Of a DNA stretch of 64,000 bases, positions 53,390 to 63,435 are shown piece after piece. Numbering within the stretch: the stretch's first letter is position 1; every line of letters begins with the position of its first letter. The stretch comes from DATBJJ01 sp963750915 (GTDB lineage Bacteria > Acidobacteriota > Vicinamibacteria > Vicinamibacterales > 2-12-FULL-66-21): positions 1,426,001 through 1,490,000 of the forward strand of contig CAVVSF010000007.1 of the NCBI GenBank assembly GCA_963750915.1. Direction: 5' to 3'. The translations under genes were made by a program, and so were the position numbers. The notes under the pieces are model-generated. The model saw nothing but the letters and a program-made list of their open reading frames with translations, was not told where the DNA came from and did no database searches.

Positions 53390-56141
53390 ATGGGATGGAT
53401 CCGCCGGCTCGGCGCCACGCTTCGCCGCTCGAACGACGCGGACCCGTTTGACGAAGAAGCCCGCTTTCACATCGAGCAGCGCATCGCCGAATACCTCCGC
53501 GACGGCATGACGCCGGACCAGGCCAGGCGCGAGGCGCAGCGGCGGTTCGGCAGCGTCACCCGCGCCCGCGAGCGCTCGCGCGAGGCGAACACGCTGCCCT
53601 GGCTCGTCGACGCCGTGCAGGACCTGCATTACGCCACGAGGCAGCTGCGCCGCAATCCCGGCTTCGCGCTCACCGCCATCCTGACCCTGGCGATTGGCAT
53701 CGGGGCAAACACCGCCCTCTTCGGCGTCGTCAACGAACTGCTGCTCGAGCCGCTGCCGGTGCCCTCGCCGCGCGAGCTCGTGTTGTTCAACTGGCTCGAA
53801 GGCCGGCAGAGCATGCGCACGGGCATGGATGGCGTCAGGACCACCGACGAGTCAACGGGTCGCTCGACCAGCACGTCCTTCTCGTATCCCGCGTTTCGAC
53901 GGCTGCAGGAGGCCAACCGCACGCTGACCGAGCTCTTCGCGTTCTATCCGCTGCAGCAGCTGAACGTCGTCGCCGACGGCGGCGCCGACGTCGCCTCAGG
54001 ACAGTACGTGTCGGGCAACTACTTTCGCGGCCTCGGCGTCGGCGCCGCAATCGGCAGGACCTTGAGCGACGACGACGACAGGCCGGGGGCGCCGCCAGTG
54101 GCGACGGTCACGTACCAGGTACTGGAGCCGACGCTTCGATCGGAACCCGAACGTCCTCGGCAAGTCGGTCCTCGTCAACAAGGTGGCGTTCACGATCGTC
54201 GGCGTGACGCCCGAAGGGTTTGCCGGCGCGCTCGACGTGACGCAGTCGCCTGACTTGACGCTGCCGTTCGCCGTCGAACCGCTGCTCGGCGGCCAACGCT
54301 CCGATCTCGTGCGTCCCGCGTTCCTGTGGGTGCGGATGATGGGCCGTCTCAGGCAGGGTCTATCCCGTGAGCAGGTCGTGGCCGACCTGACGCCCGTCAT
54401 GCAGCAGGCAATGCTCGAGGAGTGGCATCAGGCGCTGACGTCAGGGTCACGCGCCGCCCTCGACAGCACACGGACGATGGAGGACGCGTCGACGCTGCGC
54501 GCCGAGCCTGGCGGCCAGGGGCTCATGGACTCGCGACGGCGCTATGCGCAACCCCTGCTCGTCCTGATGGGATGCGCGGCGCTCGTGCTGATCATCGCCT
54601 GCGTCAACGTCGCGAACCTGCTGCTCTCGCGCGGCGCCGCCCGGCAGAGGGAAATCGCCACGCGCCTCTCCCTCGGCGCCGCCCGCGGGCGGCTCGTCCG
54701 CCAGCTGTGCACCGAGAGCCTGCTGGTTGCGGTCCTCGGCGCCGCCGTCGGCCTCGTGCTGGCGAGCTGGGCAGCCGGCATGCTGGCCGTCTGGCGGCCG
54801 TGGGGCGGATCTGCCGTGCTCGAGGGCGGGCTCGACTGGCGCGTCTTTGGTTTCTGTGGCGGCATCGCCCTGGCGACAGGCGTGCTGTGCGGTCTCGTGC
54901 CCGCGATCCCGGCCACGCGCACCGAACTCGGCCAGGCAACGAAGCGCACGACAGGGGTGACGTCACGTCTTGCGCCGACCCTGGTCGCGGCACAGATCGC
55001 CCTGTCCTTCGTCCTGCTCGTCGCCGCGGGACTCTTCGCCGGCACGCTCAGGAACCTGCACGCGGTGGACAAGGGGTTCAACGCCGACAGCCTGCTGATC
55101 TTCCGCGTCCAGCCGCAGCTGAACGGGTATGCTCCGCCGGAGATCGCCGCGCTGTACACGCGGATGATCGAGCGCATCGAAGCCATCCCCGGCGTCAGCA
55201 GCGCGACGCTCTCGCGCCATCCCCTCCTCGGGTTCAGCCGCCGCGCCGACAGCGTGACGATCGAGGGCGTCACAACAGCCACCGGTGCCGGCGCCGAGGT
55301 GAACGTCGTCGCGCCGGGCTTCTTCGACACGATGGAGATTCCGCTGCTGCTCGGACGCCGGTTCGAGGATCGCGACAATGCAGCGGCGCCGAAAGTCGCC
55401 GTCGTGAACGAGCAGTTCGCCGCCGCATACCTGGCCGGCGCCACCCCCATCGGCCACCGCCTGTGGTTCGGCGACGCGGCGGGCAGCACGCCGATCGAGA
55501 TCGTCGGCATGACGCGCAACGCCAAGTACACCGACTTGCGCAGCCCGGCGAGTCCTACCGTCTACGTTCCCTTCCAGCAGGACATTCCCGGGCAGGTCAC
55601 GTTCGCGGTGCGCACCGTCGGTGAAGCGATGGCGGTGGCGCCCGCGGTGCGCAACGCCGTACGCGAGCTCGACGCGATGCTGCCGTTATTCGACATCCGG
55701 TCGCAGGCCGAACAGGTCGAACAGTCGCTGGCCCGGGAAACGATGTTCGCCCGGCTCTCGACGCTGTTCGGACTGATCGCGGTGCTGCTGGCAGGGATCG
55801 GTCTCTACGGCACGATGGCGTACGCCGTCGCGCAGCGTACGGCGGAGATCGGCCTGCGCATGGCGCTTGGCGCGAGGCGTGCCACGGTCGTCGACATGGT
55901 GGTGCGCCAGGCGCTCGTGCTGGCTGCGATCGGCGTTGCCGTCGGCGCGGCGCTGAGCTTCGGCGCCACTCGCCTCGCCGGCACGGTGCTGGATGGGATG
56001 CTGTTCGGTCTCGAGCAGCACGATCCGCTGGTCCTGGGGGGCGCGGCGGCGTTTCTTGCGCTGGTCGCGATTGCCGCCGCGCTGGTGCCAGCACGCGCCG
56101 CCGCCCGTGTCGATCCGCTCATCGCCCTGCGACATGAGTAG
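53390..56141 (+). CDS. FtsX/MacB-type orphan ABC permease, PadR-linked (one frameshift)
   Basis: The product starts MGWIRRLGATLRRSNDADPF with the N-terminal extension (EEARFHIEQRIAEYLRDGMT, QARREAQRRFGSVTRARERS) that marks PadR-linked ADOP permeases. The first helix (FALTAILTLAIGIGANTALF), MacB domain, FtsX helices (QREIATRLSLGAARGRLVRQ, TAEIGLRMALGARRATVVDM) and end RAAARVDPLIALRHE follow. Near 54117 one extra G breaks the frame; the next frame reads SRRFDRNPNVLGKSVLVNKV. Corrected length is about 916 residues, normal for the group. Confidence 0.92.
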
Positions 56142-56211
56142 CGAGACGGGTGTCGTCCGGCCGCGCTGGCGCCTGTCTTTGAGCAAGCGCGTGAGCGCGG
56201 AGTGACCTGCC

Positions 56212-57126
56212 CTATTTCTGGGGCGCCGCGAACTTGATGATGGCGTCGGCGAGCACATCACGTCCGCCTTCCATCGCGTTGTGGGCCTGGCGAGCGAGCA
56301 CCACGACGGTAGGGTTCGGCAACGACTCCCGGAGCGCGCCTATCGACTGCCTGGCGTACGGCGACGACGTTTCGTCACCGGTCAACAGCAACGTCGGCAT
56401 CGTCACCGACTTCATGCGGCTGGCGTCGAATCGATACGCCGACAGCGCGCGCATCTGGCGCGGATGAACGGCGATCGAGGCGACCAGCCCCGCCCACGTC
56501 GGCCGCGCCTTCATCCTCGCAATCTCCTCCGGCGACTGCTTGACGATCTCTACCTGAAACGTGAGGAACGCCTGTTCCAGTTCGCCCTTCCCGACCATCT
56601 CCTCGACCCTGGCCGCGACAGCGAGGTTGTTGCCGACCGGTTCGTGCAGGGGCGGTTCGTAGAGCATCAGCTTTGCGATGCGGTCGGTCAGGAACGCGGC
56701 TTCCAGAGCTGCGACGGCGCCGTAGGAGTGTCCGAGAACGAAGACCGGCCCGGAGCGCGAGTTGACGACCGCCGCGACGTCCTCGGCTTCCTTCGACAGG
56801 CTGTATTCAGGTGAGTCGCCACTTGCGCCGCGGCCGCGCCGATCCATCGCGCACGTCGTAAACGTCGACGCCAGGAGCGGAAACATCGGCGTCCACCGGG
56901 TGCGGTCGCCGACACCGCCGTGAACGAAGAGGAGCGTCGGACCCGTTCCCGCACATTCCACCCCGATCCGCGTCCCATCCTTCGACGTCACCGTGATCAG
57001 CTCGCTCCGATGCGCGGCGGCCACCGTTTGCGCTTCGGATTCGTCGGTCGCCGCGAGGTGACCGCCCGACAGCGCCGCGAGCAGCGCTCCGACCATCGCC
57101 AATGAGGGAGCCGACGACTGCGACAT
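56212..57126 (-). CDS. Exported alpha/beta hydrolase
   Basis: The 304-residue protein has a signal-like N-terminus (LAMVGALLAALSGGHLAA). The fold is marked by PTLLFVHGGVGDRTRW (oxyanion loop), TCAMDRRGRGASGDSPEYSL and the nucleophile elbow VLGHSYGAVAAL (Ser). LLLTGDETSSPYARQS probably places the catalytic Asp, and LARQAHNAMEGG the His. It looks like a small-molecule esterase or haloperoxidase-like hydrolase. The substrate is unknown. Confidence 0.88.
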   Translation of the reverse strand: MSQSSAPSLAMVGALLAALSGGHLAATDESEAQTVAAAHRSELITVTSKDGTRIGVECAGTGPTLLFVHGGVGDRTRWTPMFPLLASTFTTCAMDRRGRGASGDSPEYSLSKEAEDVAAVVNSRSGPVFVLGHSYGAVAALEAAFLTDRIAKLMLYEPPLHEPVGNNLAVAARVEEMVGKGELEQAFLTFQVEIVKQSPEEIARMKARPTWAGLVASIAVHPRQMRALSAYRFDASRMKSVTMPTLLLTGDETSSPYARQSIGALRESLPNPTVVVLARQAHNAMEGGRDVLADAIIKFAAPQK

Positions 57127-57281
57127 GGAACGCTCCTTGTAACCGCGAGGCCAGGTCGCGCGAGTGCGTGGCCCGGGCGCTGATGCTCACACGAGCGGCG
57201 TTGGGTGAGTATACGGCTGCCCGACTGGTGCGCTGGCGCTGGCGGGACTCGACGTCTACACCTCGGTCGAGCCAGGGAGTC

Positions 57282-57884
57282 TCAACCCACCGGTGACACA
57301 TCGTCGCTCTGCTCGGCCGCTCGCCGGACTTGCCATGCCTGAAGCAGGTGACGGCGCTCGTGCGCTGCCAGCACGTGCAGGCCGGTCGCGAGGCTGAAGC
57401 GGACTCCTCTGATGAAGGGGTTCGGGAAGACGACGCCGGCAAGGTCGATCGCCGCGAACCTCCGCAGGAACGTCACGACCTCGCGTTGAGAGGCGAGGAA
57501 CTGCTCCATGGCGCTGTCGAGCGGCGGCGATGTTCGCGGCCGGATCTTTCGCGGCGCCTTCATCTTGAAGAAGGTCTTCACCGGCGGCTCGAACGATCGA
57601 ACGAACCATCCTCCGATCAAGCCAGGCAGAGCCGGGCCGCGCCGGCTGCGTCCTTCGGCCAGCGCCCGTTCGGCAGCCGGCAGCATCGCGGCCAGATAGA
57701 CGCGATTGGCGGTCGCCAGGTGATCGAGGCACTCGGCGACGCTCCACGAACCGGGCTCCGCGCGCCATGCTCCCTGTCTCTCACTCAAGCCGCTGACGAC
57801 GACGCGCGCTTCCTGCTCGTTCACCTCGAACGCCCGCTCGAGCTCGGCAATATCCTGATCCCGCATGTGCATGTGCATTTCCAT
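57282..57884 (-). CDS. DinB-like four-helix metal-binding protein
   Basis: The 200-residue protein has the DinB/YfiT pattern: ELERAFEVNEQEARVVVSGL, the first metal-ligand region SVAECLDHLATANRVYL, and HVLAAHERRHLLQAW with two His. Such proteins are thiol transferases or of unknown role. The first codons encode MEMHMHMRDQD, and any of four Met at 57884, 57878, 57872 or 57866 could be the start. The first one lies inside a palindrome, so a downstream start is more likely. It is divergent from a TetR-family gene and probably regulated by it. Confidence 0.85.
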   Translation of the reverse strand: MEMHMHMRDQDIAELERAFEVNEQEARVVVSGLSERQGAWRAEPGSWSVAECLDHLATANRVYLAAMLPAAERALAEGRSRRGPALPGLIGGWFVRSFEPPVKTFFKMKAPRKIRPRTSPPLDSAMEQFLASQREVVTFLRRFAAIDLAGVVFPNPFIRGVRFSLATGLHVLAAHERRHLLQAWQVRRAAEQSDDVSPVG

Positions 57885-57929
57885 ACCCTAAGGTATGGAA
57901 GGATTGCTGTCAATACCTGCTTGGTATGG
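57881..57929. promoter_or_regulatory. Two TetR-type operator palindromes in the dinB/tetR divergent promoter
   Basis: CCATACCCTAAGGTATGG (57881-57898) and CAATACCTGCTTGGTATGG (57911-57929) share ATACC-N4/5-GGTAT. They lie between the DinB-like gene and the TetR-family gene. On the minus strand a perfect TTGACA (57913-57908) overlaps the second palindrome, with a weak -10 within the first, so binding would block the DinB-like gene. The second palindrome ends 16 bases before the regulator's start, suggesting autoregulation. Confidence 0.65.
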
Positions 57930-57944
57930 AGAGACAATGACAGC

Positions 57945-58590
57945 GTGAAGCAGAAACGTTCTGGCGCTCCGCGCCTTGGCACGCCGACATTGACCGCCTC
58001 AGACTGGGCGGAGGCTGCGCTGCAGCTGATTGCCGAGAAAGGGCTCAGCGCGCTGACCGTCAGTGCGCTGGCCGACCGACTCGGTGTAACCAAGGGCAGC
58101 TTCTACTGGCACTTCGTCGGCCGTTCAGAGTTGCTTGCGGCGGCGCTGGACCGCTGGGAACAACGCACCACAATCGAGACGATGCGAGGACTCGACGCAG
58201 TCGCCGATCACCGCCGGCGTCTCGAGTTGATTCTCGACGCCGCGTTTCAACCACCGCGCGCCAGATCGCTGTATGCGGCGCTGGCCGAAGCCGCGGAAGA
58301 CCCGATCGTCGGCGCCGTGTTGAATCGCGTCGCCTACGGCGCGGATCGCGTATCTCGAGTTGTGCTATCGCAACCTCGGCCTCTCAGCAGCCGTGGCCAG
58401 GTCCCAGGCAGTCTTTGCCTACGCGGCGTATCGCGGCCTCCTGCAGCTTGCTCACGAGGCTCCGGGATCGCTGTCCGATGGAGTGGTCGACTTATCCGAC
58501 AGTGGCGCGCAAGGCGCTTCTCTCATGGGGTCGAGGGTCCGCGTCCGGGCGAGATCAAAGAATCGCGCGAGAGACGCGACGAAGTTCTGA
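57945..58590 (+). CDS. TetR/AcrR-family repressor (frameshifted)
   Basis: The start is GTG 57945 (VKQKRSGAPRLGTPTLTASD). The helix-turn-helix is complete: WAEAALQLIAEKGLSALTVS then ALADRLGVTKGSFYWHFVGR. The ligand domain begins with ELLAAALDRWEQRTTIETMR. Near 58343 one extra base breaks the frame. The next frame gives IAYLELCYRNLGLSAAVARS and FAYAAYRGLLQLAHEAPG and can be followed to a stop at 58588-58590, although another shift near 58490 is possible. Corrected length is about 200 residues. It should repress itself and the DinB-like gene through the palindromes between them. Confidence 0.85.
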
Positions 58591-58733
58591 CGATCCCAAC
58601 CTGCGCAATTCCCCGGTTGAGCCCACAGAACGGCCGAGGCCCGGTGTCCACAAACTTGCATGCCTTGCTGCAGCCACCGCTGCGCGGCCGGAGACCCTGC
58701 GGTCGCCGACACAACAAAGGAGCACACAAACAC

Positions 58734-59246
58734 ATGACGCCAAAGAACACCATCTGCCTCTGGTTCGACAAAGACGCGGAAGAGGCGGCGCGCTTCTACG
58801 CCGCCACCTTTCCCGACAGTAAAGTGACCGCCGTTCGCAAGGCGCCCGGTGATTACCCGTCCGGCAAGGAGGGCGACGTGCTGACGGTGGAGTTCACCGT
58901 TCTGGGAATTCCCTGTCTCGGTCTCAACGGGGGCCCGACGTTCAAGCACAGCGAGGCCTTTTCCTTCCAGGTCGCGACGGACACACAGGAAGAGACGGAC
59001 CGCTACTGGAACGCGATCGTCGGCAACGGCGGCAAGGAAAGCGAGTGCGGCTGGTGCAAGGACCGCTGGGGCCTCTCCTGGCAGATCACGCCGCGCACGC
59101 TGACCGACGCGCTTGCGGCTGGTGGCGCTGAGGCGAAGCGTGCCTTCGACGCGATGATGACGATGAAGAAGATCGACGTCGCCGAAGATCGACGCAGCAC
59201 GGCGGGGGTGACGCTCTCAGACCGCGATCTCGCCTGGACAGTTTGA
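58734..59246 (+). CDS. PhnB-like VOC-superfamily protein
   Basis: The 170-residue protein belongs to the PhnB/3-demethylubiquinone methyltransferase-like group of vicinal oxygen chelate folds: ICLWFDKDAEEAARFYAATF at the start, TVEFTVLGIPCLGLNGGPTF, SFQVATDTQEETDRYWNAIV and ECGWCKDRWGLSWQITPRTL. The active chemistry of the group is mostly unknown. It starts at ATG 58734, 12 bases after AAAGGA. The gap 58591-58733 before it holds no clear gene. Confidence 0.92.
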   Translation: MTPKNTICLWFDKDAEEAARFYAATFPDSKVTAVRKAPGDYPSGKEGDVLTVEFTVLGIPCLGLNGGPTFKHSEAFSFQVATDTQEETDRYWNAIVGNGGKESECGWCKDRWGLSWQITPRTLTDALAAGGAEAKRAFDAMMTMKKIDVAEDRRSTAGVTLSDRDLAWTV

Positions 59247-59410
59247 CGGCTCTGCTCCGCCACTCGAGGCAGCGTGCACCGTCATGAACGGCGCAAGAGC
59301 CATGCTTGCAACAAACGCTCAGGTTGCCGTCGGGCTGGCTCGAAAAGCCGGAATGTCACAACTGCCGGGGCTGGTTCGTCTTCCTCTCGAGGGCGAAACA
59401 GGAGGTCGAA

Positions 59411-59998
59411 GTGTTGAGATGGCTACTACGGCGCACGGTCAGCGCGTTCGAACGGCAATGGAAGTACGACGCGAGTTATCTGCAGGAGATCATCGACGTG
59501 AGCCCGCGCGCGGCCTGGCGTTTCATGAGCGCCGCCCGGCTGGGGAGCTACGCCCGTGACGTTCCGGTCGAGGCGCTGGTCGCCGCCGGCATCACGGCCG
59601 TCCGATCGGAAGACTGTGGCCCGTGCACGCAACTGGCGACGGCGATGGCCGAGAAGCGCGGCGTCGATCCGGACACCCTGCGCGCCATATTGAAAGACGA
59701 CGTCGCCGCGATGCCCGACGACGTGGCGCTCGCGTGGCGGTTTACGAAGGCACTCCTGGCGCACGATCCGGCCGCCGACGACTACCGGGCCGTGATCCTG
59801 GAGCGATGGGGACCGAGAGCCGTCGTCTCGCTGGCGTTCGCGATGACCACGGCGCGCATCTATCCGACGGTGAAGTACACGATGGGACACGGCAAGGCCT
59901 GCACTCGCATCGTCGTCGCGGGCGCACCGGTGGCGGTTGACCGGCAGGCGACCTCGCAGGCATGGAACCTGGCCTCCGGGCGGGTGGCAATCCGTTGA
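59411..59998 (+). CDS. AhpD/carboxymuconolactone decarboxylase-like protein
   Basis: A strong Shine-Dalgarno AGGAGGT just before GTG 59411 fixes the start, giving 195 residues. The motif VRSEDCGPCTQLATAMAEKR contains the CxxC pair of the AhpD/CMD alkylhydroperoxidase fold. The rest is alpha-helical (DDVALAWRFTKALLAHDPAA, SLAFAMTTARIYPTVKYTMG). It may have thiol peroxidase-related activity. It is convergent with the NTF2-like gene. Confidence 0.82.
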   Translation: MLRWLLRRTVSAFERQWKYDASYLQEIIDVSPRAAWRFMSAARLGSYARDVPVEALVAAGITAVRSEDCGPCTQLATAMAEKRGVDPDTLRAILKDDVAAMPDDVALAWRFTKALLAHDPAADDYRAVILERWGPRAVVSLAFAMTTARIYPTVKYTMGHGKACTRIVVAGAPVAVDRQATSQAWNLASGRVAIR

Positions 59999-60024
59999 GA
60001 GCGCGTCGGCGCCACTGGATCCGG

Positions 60025-60417
60025 CTATTTCATCAGCCGCGCCCATTGCGCGGTGTCCGTGTACTGCTGAAACATCACCGCCTTGTCGCCATTGAATCGG
60101 TAAACATGGCAGAACGGCGAGTCGAGCGTCGCGCCGCCGGCTTTCATCGTACCGCCATAGCGGCCGAGCACCACGACGTGATCGCCACCGTCGATGAACG
60201 TGCCGGGCACAGCGGTGAAATTGTCGATCGTCGCCAGCAGCCGCCCGAACACGCCTTCGCCGACAGCCTGCGGGCCAATGTAGGGGTTGCGATCCGCGAG
60301 AGGATTGCCCTCTGCTTCTTTCCAGTCGATCGCGGAATCCATGGCCGCAAACAGCACGGAAGGATCGTTTCGGCCGAACGCCGCGTACGCCGCCTTGATG
60401 GTCTCGAACGCTGACAT
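60025..60417 (-). CDS. SnoaL-like NTF2-fold protein
   Basis: From ATG 60417 the protein is 130 residues: MSAFETIKAAYAAFGRNDPS, AAMDSAIDWKEAEGNPL, VGEGVFGRLLATIDNF, HVVVLGRYGGTMKAGGATL and FCHVYRFNGDKAVMFQQYTD. This is the SnoaL-like ketosteroid-isomerase-related pattern common in accessory regions. A longer in-frame start at 60480 is less likely. The function is unknown. Confidence 0.88.
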   Translation of the reverse strand: MSAFETIKAAYAAFGRNDPSVLFAAMDSAIDWKEAEGNPLADRNPYIGPQAVGEGVFGRLLATIDNFTAVPGTFIDGGDHVVVLGRYGGTMKAGGATLDSPFCHVYRFNGDKAVMFQQYTDTAQWARLMK

Positions 60418-60486
60418 GTTCCAGTCTCCCTGATGATGCGCTGCACTCACGCTTGAGCCACGTGATGCTAGCACAGCCATTGGTGC

Positions 60487-63351
60487 CTACGTCAGCCTCG
60501 GCACCTCGAGCGGAAAACCAGGGAACTGCTGTCCCAACTCGGGATTGCCGTCGACGAACGAGAGGCTCTGCCTGTACATCAGGTCGAGCGACGGCGCCGG
60601 ATAGATCGCGCTGACGTCGGCCGCCGGCATGCCGTGCGACGCCACGCTTGCGCGCGGCAGGTAGTTGGCGTCGCGGGCCTGCGCCAGGACCTGCACCGCC
60701 TGCATCATCCCGTGATCCTCGTGCATCAGGATGTGGCAGTGGTTCACCCACATGCCGGTGTAATCCGCGAAGCGGGACCGGCAGACGACGCGCCCGCCGC
60801 GTGGAATCGACACGGTATCCATCCACACCGGTTCGTCGAGCACGTTGTGCAGGCGCCCCTGGTCGTCCGGCACCTCGATGCGCGTGACCCAGAGCGGGTT
60901 GACGTGGATGTGGAACGGGTGATCGGCGCCTCTCGTGGTGATTTGAAACTCCGGATCGCGGGCGAAGCGCGCCTGGCCCTCGGCCTTGCTGATGGGATAG
61001 GCCTGATAGTGGAGCGCGTACTGCCCGGGTTGCTTGAACTTCTCCTTGTCGGTATGGCTCCAGAGCGGAATCGAACAGTTGTAGAGCACCCACTCCTCGC
61101 AGGTGTCGACGAGCACTCTCGGGTGATGGGGATCGTGGTGCCCGAACTTCTGCGGCACCGGCGGCTCCGGGTTCGCGGCGAGGTCGAACTGCCCGTTGAT
61201 CGCCATCGTTCTCGAATACGGCGCCAGCAACACGCGCGTGCCGCCGATCTCGGCCCAGCGCAGCTTGTTCATCTCGGGGTGCTGGCGCGCGAACGCTTCG
61301 GGCACTTCGATCAGGGGAAAGTCCGTCGGGCCGTAGCCGGAGTAGCTCATGACGCGGGTGCGAAAGCTCCCGGCCGGCACCTTGCGGCGGGAAGCCTCCG
61401 GCGCCGGCACCCGCAGCTCGTCGTCGGCGACCGGCTGCAGATACGGCGGCACCTCCGGCAGCCGATCCCGGAGGGTCATGACGTCGAAGTCGCCGCCTGG
61501 CACCGGCGCGCCGGCAACGCGGACGTAGCCGACGACGACGTCGATCGGCGCGGGGTTGCCGGCGGAGAAGCCGCTGCGCCCCGAGGCGATCCCCACCTGC
61601 AGGCGCTGATGGAAGTTGTCCGTATGCAGGAGAAACTCCTGCCCGAGGATCGTGTAGACCTTGCCGGCGGCGTCGACCGGCGCCTTGAAGAAGACGTCGG
61701 CGCGGTTCGCGTTGGTCAGGAAGACCTGGTTGGGACGGACGAACAGGTTCCGCACGCTCTCGCCGTCGCGGTAGCAGTCCTCGACGTTGCGCAGCATCGC
61801 CTTCGCAGGGTCTTCCCCAGCCGCCGGCTGCCGATCGAGGGGGCTCTTCGTTCCCGCGTTCTGCTTCGAGAGATCCTTGATGGTGTAGCGGGCCCGGCCG
61901 TTCTCGACCGTGACGAGCGTGATCCCGTCGAACGACAGCTGGTAGATGGTCCGCGTCGCGTCCTCGACGTCCTGCCGCGTTGCCGGCTCGACGACGCGCG
62001 GCGCCGTCGCGTTCTCGCCCGGCTTGACCTTCCACAGTTGTCGATCCGCGAACACGAACTGCCCCTCGAGCACCATGAAGCTCTTGGTGCCGCGGCCGTC
62101 GACGCTCGCGTTCAGGACGCGCCACCTCTCCACGGCGCCGGGACGCATGAAGATCACCGTCGGCGAGAATCCGCCGTTGATCGCCACCGGTGGCGGCAGG
62201 CGGCCCTGGTTGCGGCGGGGGCCGGCGTCCATGTCGAGCGACGAGACCTCGACCCGCTGGATCATCATGAGGCGCTCGCGGTAGTCGAAGGACCCGGTCT
62301 TCTCGGTTGGATCGGGCCGCGCCGTTCCGGTCATCGCGCGGTTGATCGCATCGTCGACATCCCCTTCGATGATGAAGAAGCCGGCGAGACCGCTGGCGAC
62401 CTGGTCGTGTGTGGCGCCATGACAGTGCGGGTGATACCAGTGGGTGCCTGGAGGGTGGGGCTGGCGCGTACCGCGCCGGCCGGACTGGGATCCCATGACG
62501 TTGCCGAGCGCGAATTCGAAGTCGGCCTCCCCGACCCGCTCGTGCGCGTCGAGGGTGCGCCGGCATCCTTCGGCGCCGCGCTGGCGGATCTCCCAGTCGC
62601 CCCTGGGCAGCACGCGGAGGAAGGTGTTGTCCCCCTCCGTGCCGTTCGGATTGGTTCCCGGCTGCACGTGCACGCCGTGCGTGTGCAGGTTCGTGGTGTG
62701 CGAGCCGTGCGGCACGTTGGCGGGGCTGGCGAGGCAGCTCGTGTCCACGAGCGTGGCCGGAATGTGATGCAGGATCTCGTCGAGGTGCTCGAGCACCCGC
62801 GTCGGCGGCGCGGAGCAGTCGCCTCCCTGGGTCTTCGAAATGGCGCAAAGGGCGGCGGTGAGATCGTCGGGCGGAATCTCGAACGGGTCCGGTGTCGGCC
62901 CCTTCGGGACCAGCCCGTGATTCGGGCCGAGCATGTTTCGCAGCTTGACGCGCAGCACGGCATCGCCGCGCGTGCGAATCGTCGGACCCGGGCTCGTGCC
63001 GTTGAAGCTGAAGAGCGGCGTGAACCGGTTGCCGGGCGAGACCGCTCGCGGCACATGCCGGTTGCCAACGATCTGCAGCGCGAGTGGCTGTCCCGGCCAC
63101 TCTTCCGGCCGCCAGACCCATGGCTCCGACCAGTCCTCGACACGCATCGTCGCGGGATTGGCGATGGCATCCGGCGCCGGCGGCTGCGGCGGGCGCTGGC
63201 CCTGGCCCTGGCCCGACCCTGGCGTCTGCGCTCCTGCTTTCGCGGGTGCCGCATGGCTTGCGCCCATCGCCACCAGCCCCGCCGCGCCAAACTGCAGTAG
63301 TTCGCGGCGCGCCAGCAGGCGTGGTTCGCCCGCCTCGTCGTTCTGTTTCAT
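60487..63351 (-). CDS. Tat-exported large multicopper oxidase
   Basis: From ATG 63351 the protein is 954 residues, longer than typical laccases. The Tat signal is LLARRELLQFGAAGLVAMGA (Arg15-Arg16). All four copper-binding histidine motifs are present: NLHTHGVHVQP, THWYHPHCHGATHDQ, HPFHIHVNPLW and VNHCHILMHEDHGMM. The last one has the Met axial ligand, so type 1, 2 and 3 copper sites are expected. It may oxidise Cu(I), Mn(II) or phenols; the substrate is not predictable. It is divergent from a TonB-dependent receptor gene. Confidence 0.93.
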   Translation of the reverse strand: MKQNDEAGEPRLLARRELLQFGAAGLVAMGASHAAPAKAGAQTPGSGQGQGQRPPQPPAPDAIANPATMRVEDWSEPWVWRPEEWPGQPLALQIVGNRHVPRAVSPGNRFTPLFSFNGTSPGPTIRTRGDAVLRVKLRNMLGPNHGLVPKGPTPDPFEIPPDDLTAALCAISKTQGGDCSAPPTRVLEHLDEILHHIPATLVDTSCLASPANVPHGSHTTNLHTHGVHVQPGTNPNGTEGDNTFLRVLPRGDWEIRQRGAEGCRRTLDAHERVGEADFEFALGNVMGSQSGRRGTRQPHPPGTHWYHPHCHGATHDQVASGLAGFFIIEGDVDDAINRAMTGTARPDPTEKTGSFDYRERLMMIQRVEVSSLDMDAGPRRNQGRLPPPVAINGGFSPTVIFMRPGAVERWRVLNASVDGRGTKSFMVLEGQFVFADRQLWKVKPGENATAPRVVEPATRQDVEDATRTIYQLSFDGITLVTVENGRARYTIKDLSKQNAGTKSPLDRQPAAGEDPAKAMLRNVEDCYRDGESVRNLFVRPNQVFLTNANRADVFFKAPVDAAGKVYTILGQEFLLHTDNFHQRLQVGIASGRSGFSAGNPAPIDVVVGYVRVAGAPVPGGDFDVMTLRDRLPEVPPYLQPVADDELRVPAPEASRRKVPAGSFRTRVMSYSGYGPTDFPLIEVPEAFARQHPEMNKLRWAEIGGTRVLLAPYSRTMAINGQFDLAANPEPPVPQKFGHHDPHHPRVLVDTCEEWVLYNCSIPLWSHTDKEKFKQPGQYALHYQAYPISKAEGQARFARDPEFQITTRGADHPFHIHVNPLWVTRIEVPDDQGRLHNVLDEPVWMDTVSIPRGGRVVCRSRFADYTGMWVNHCHILMHEDHGMMQAVQVLAQARDANYLPRASVASHGMPAADVSAIYPAPSLDLMYRQSLSFVDGNPELGQQFPGFPLEVPRLT

Positions 63352-63435
63352 CAGCGTGTCTCCGGGAGTGCGTTGGACTGTAGCAGACGACCGCAACCTT
63401 CACGAAGAACAATCTCTGCTGTTACACTCCGCCCC

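Noticed and set aside
60634..63300. Long plus-strand open frame opposite the multicopper oxidase
   Set aside because: It is a shadow of the oxidase gene, whose copper motifs are unmistakable. The plus-strand translation matches no family pattern.
59426..63412. Alternative minus-strand frame of over 1300 codons overlapping the oxidase and two other genes
   Set aside because: It has arginine/proline-rich shadow composition and crosses two genes with clear family motifs in other frames.
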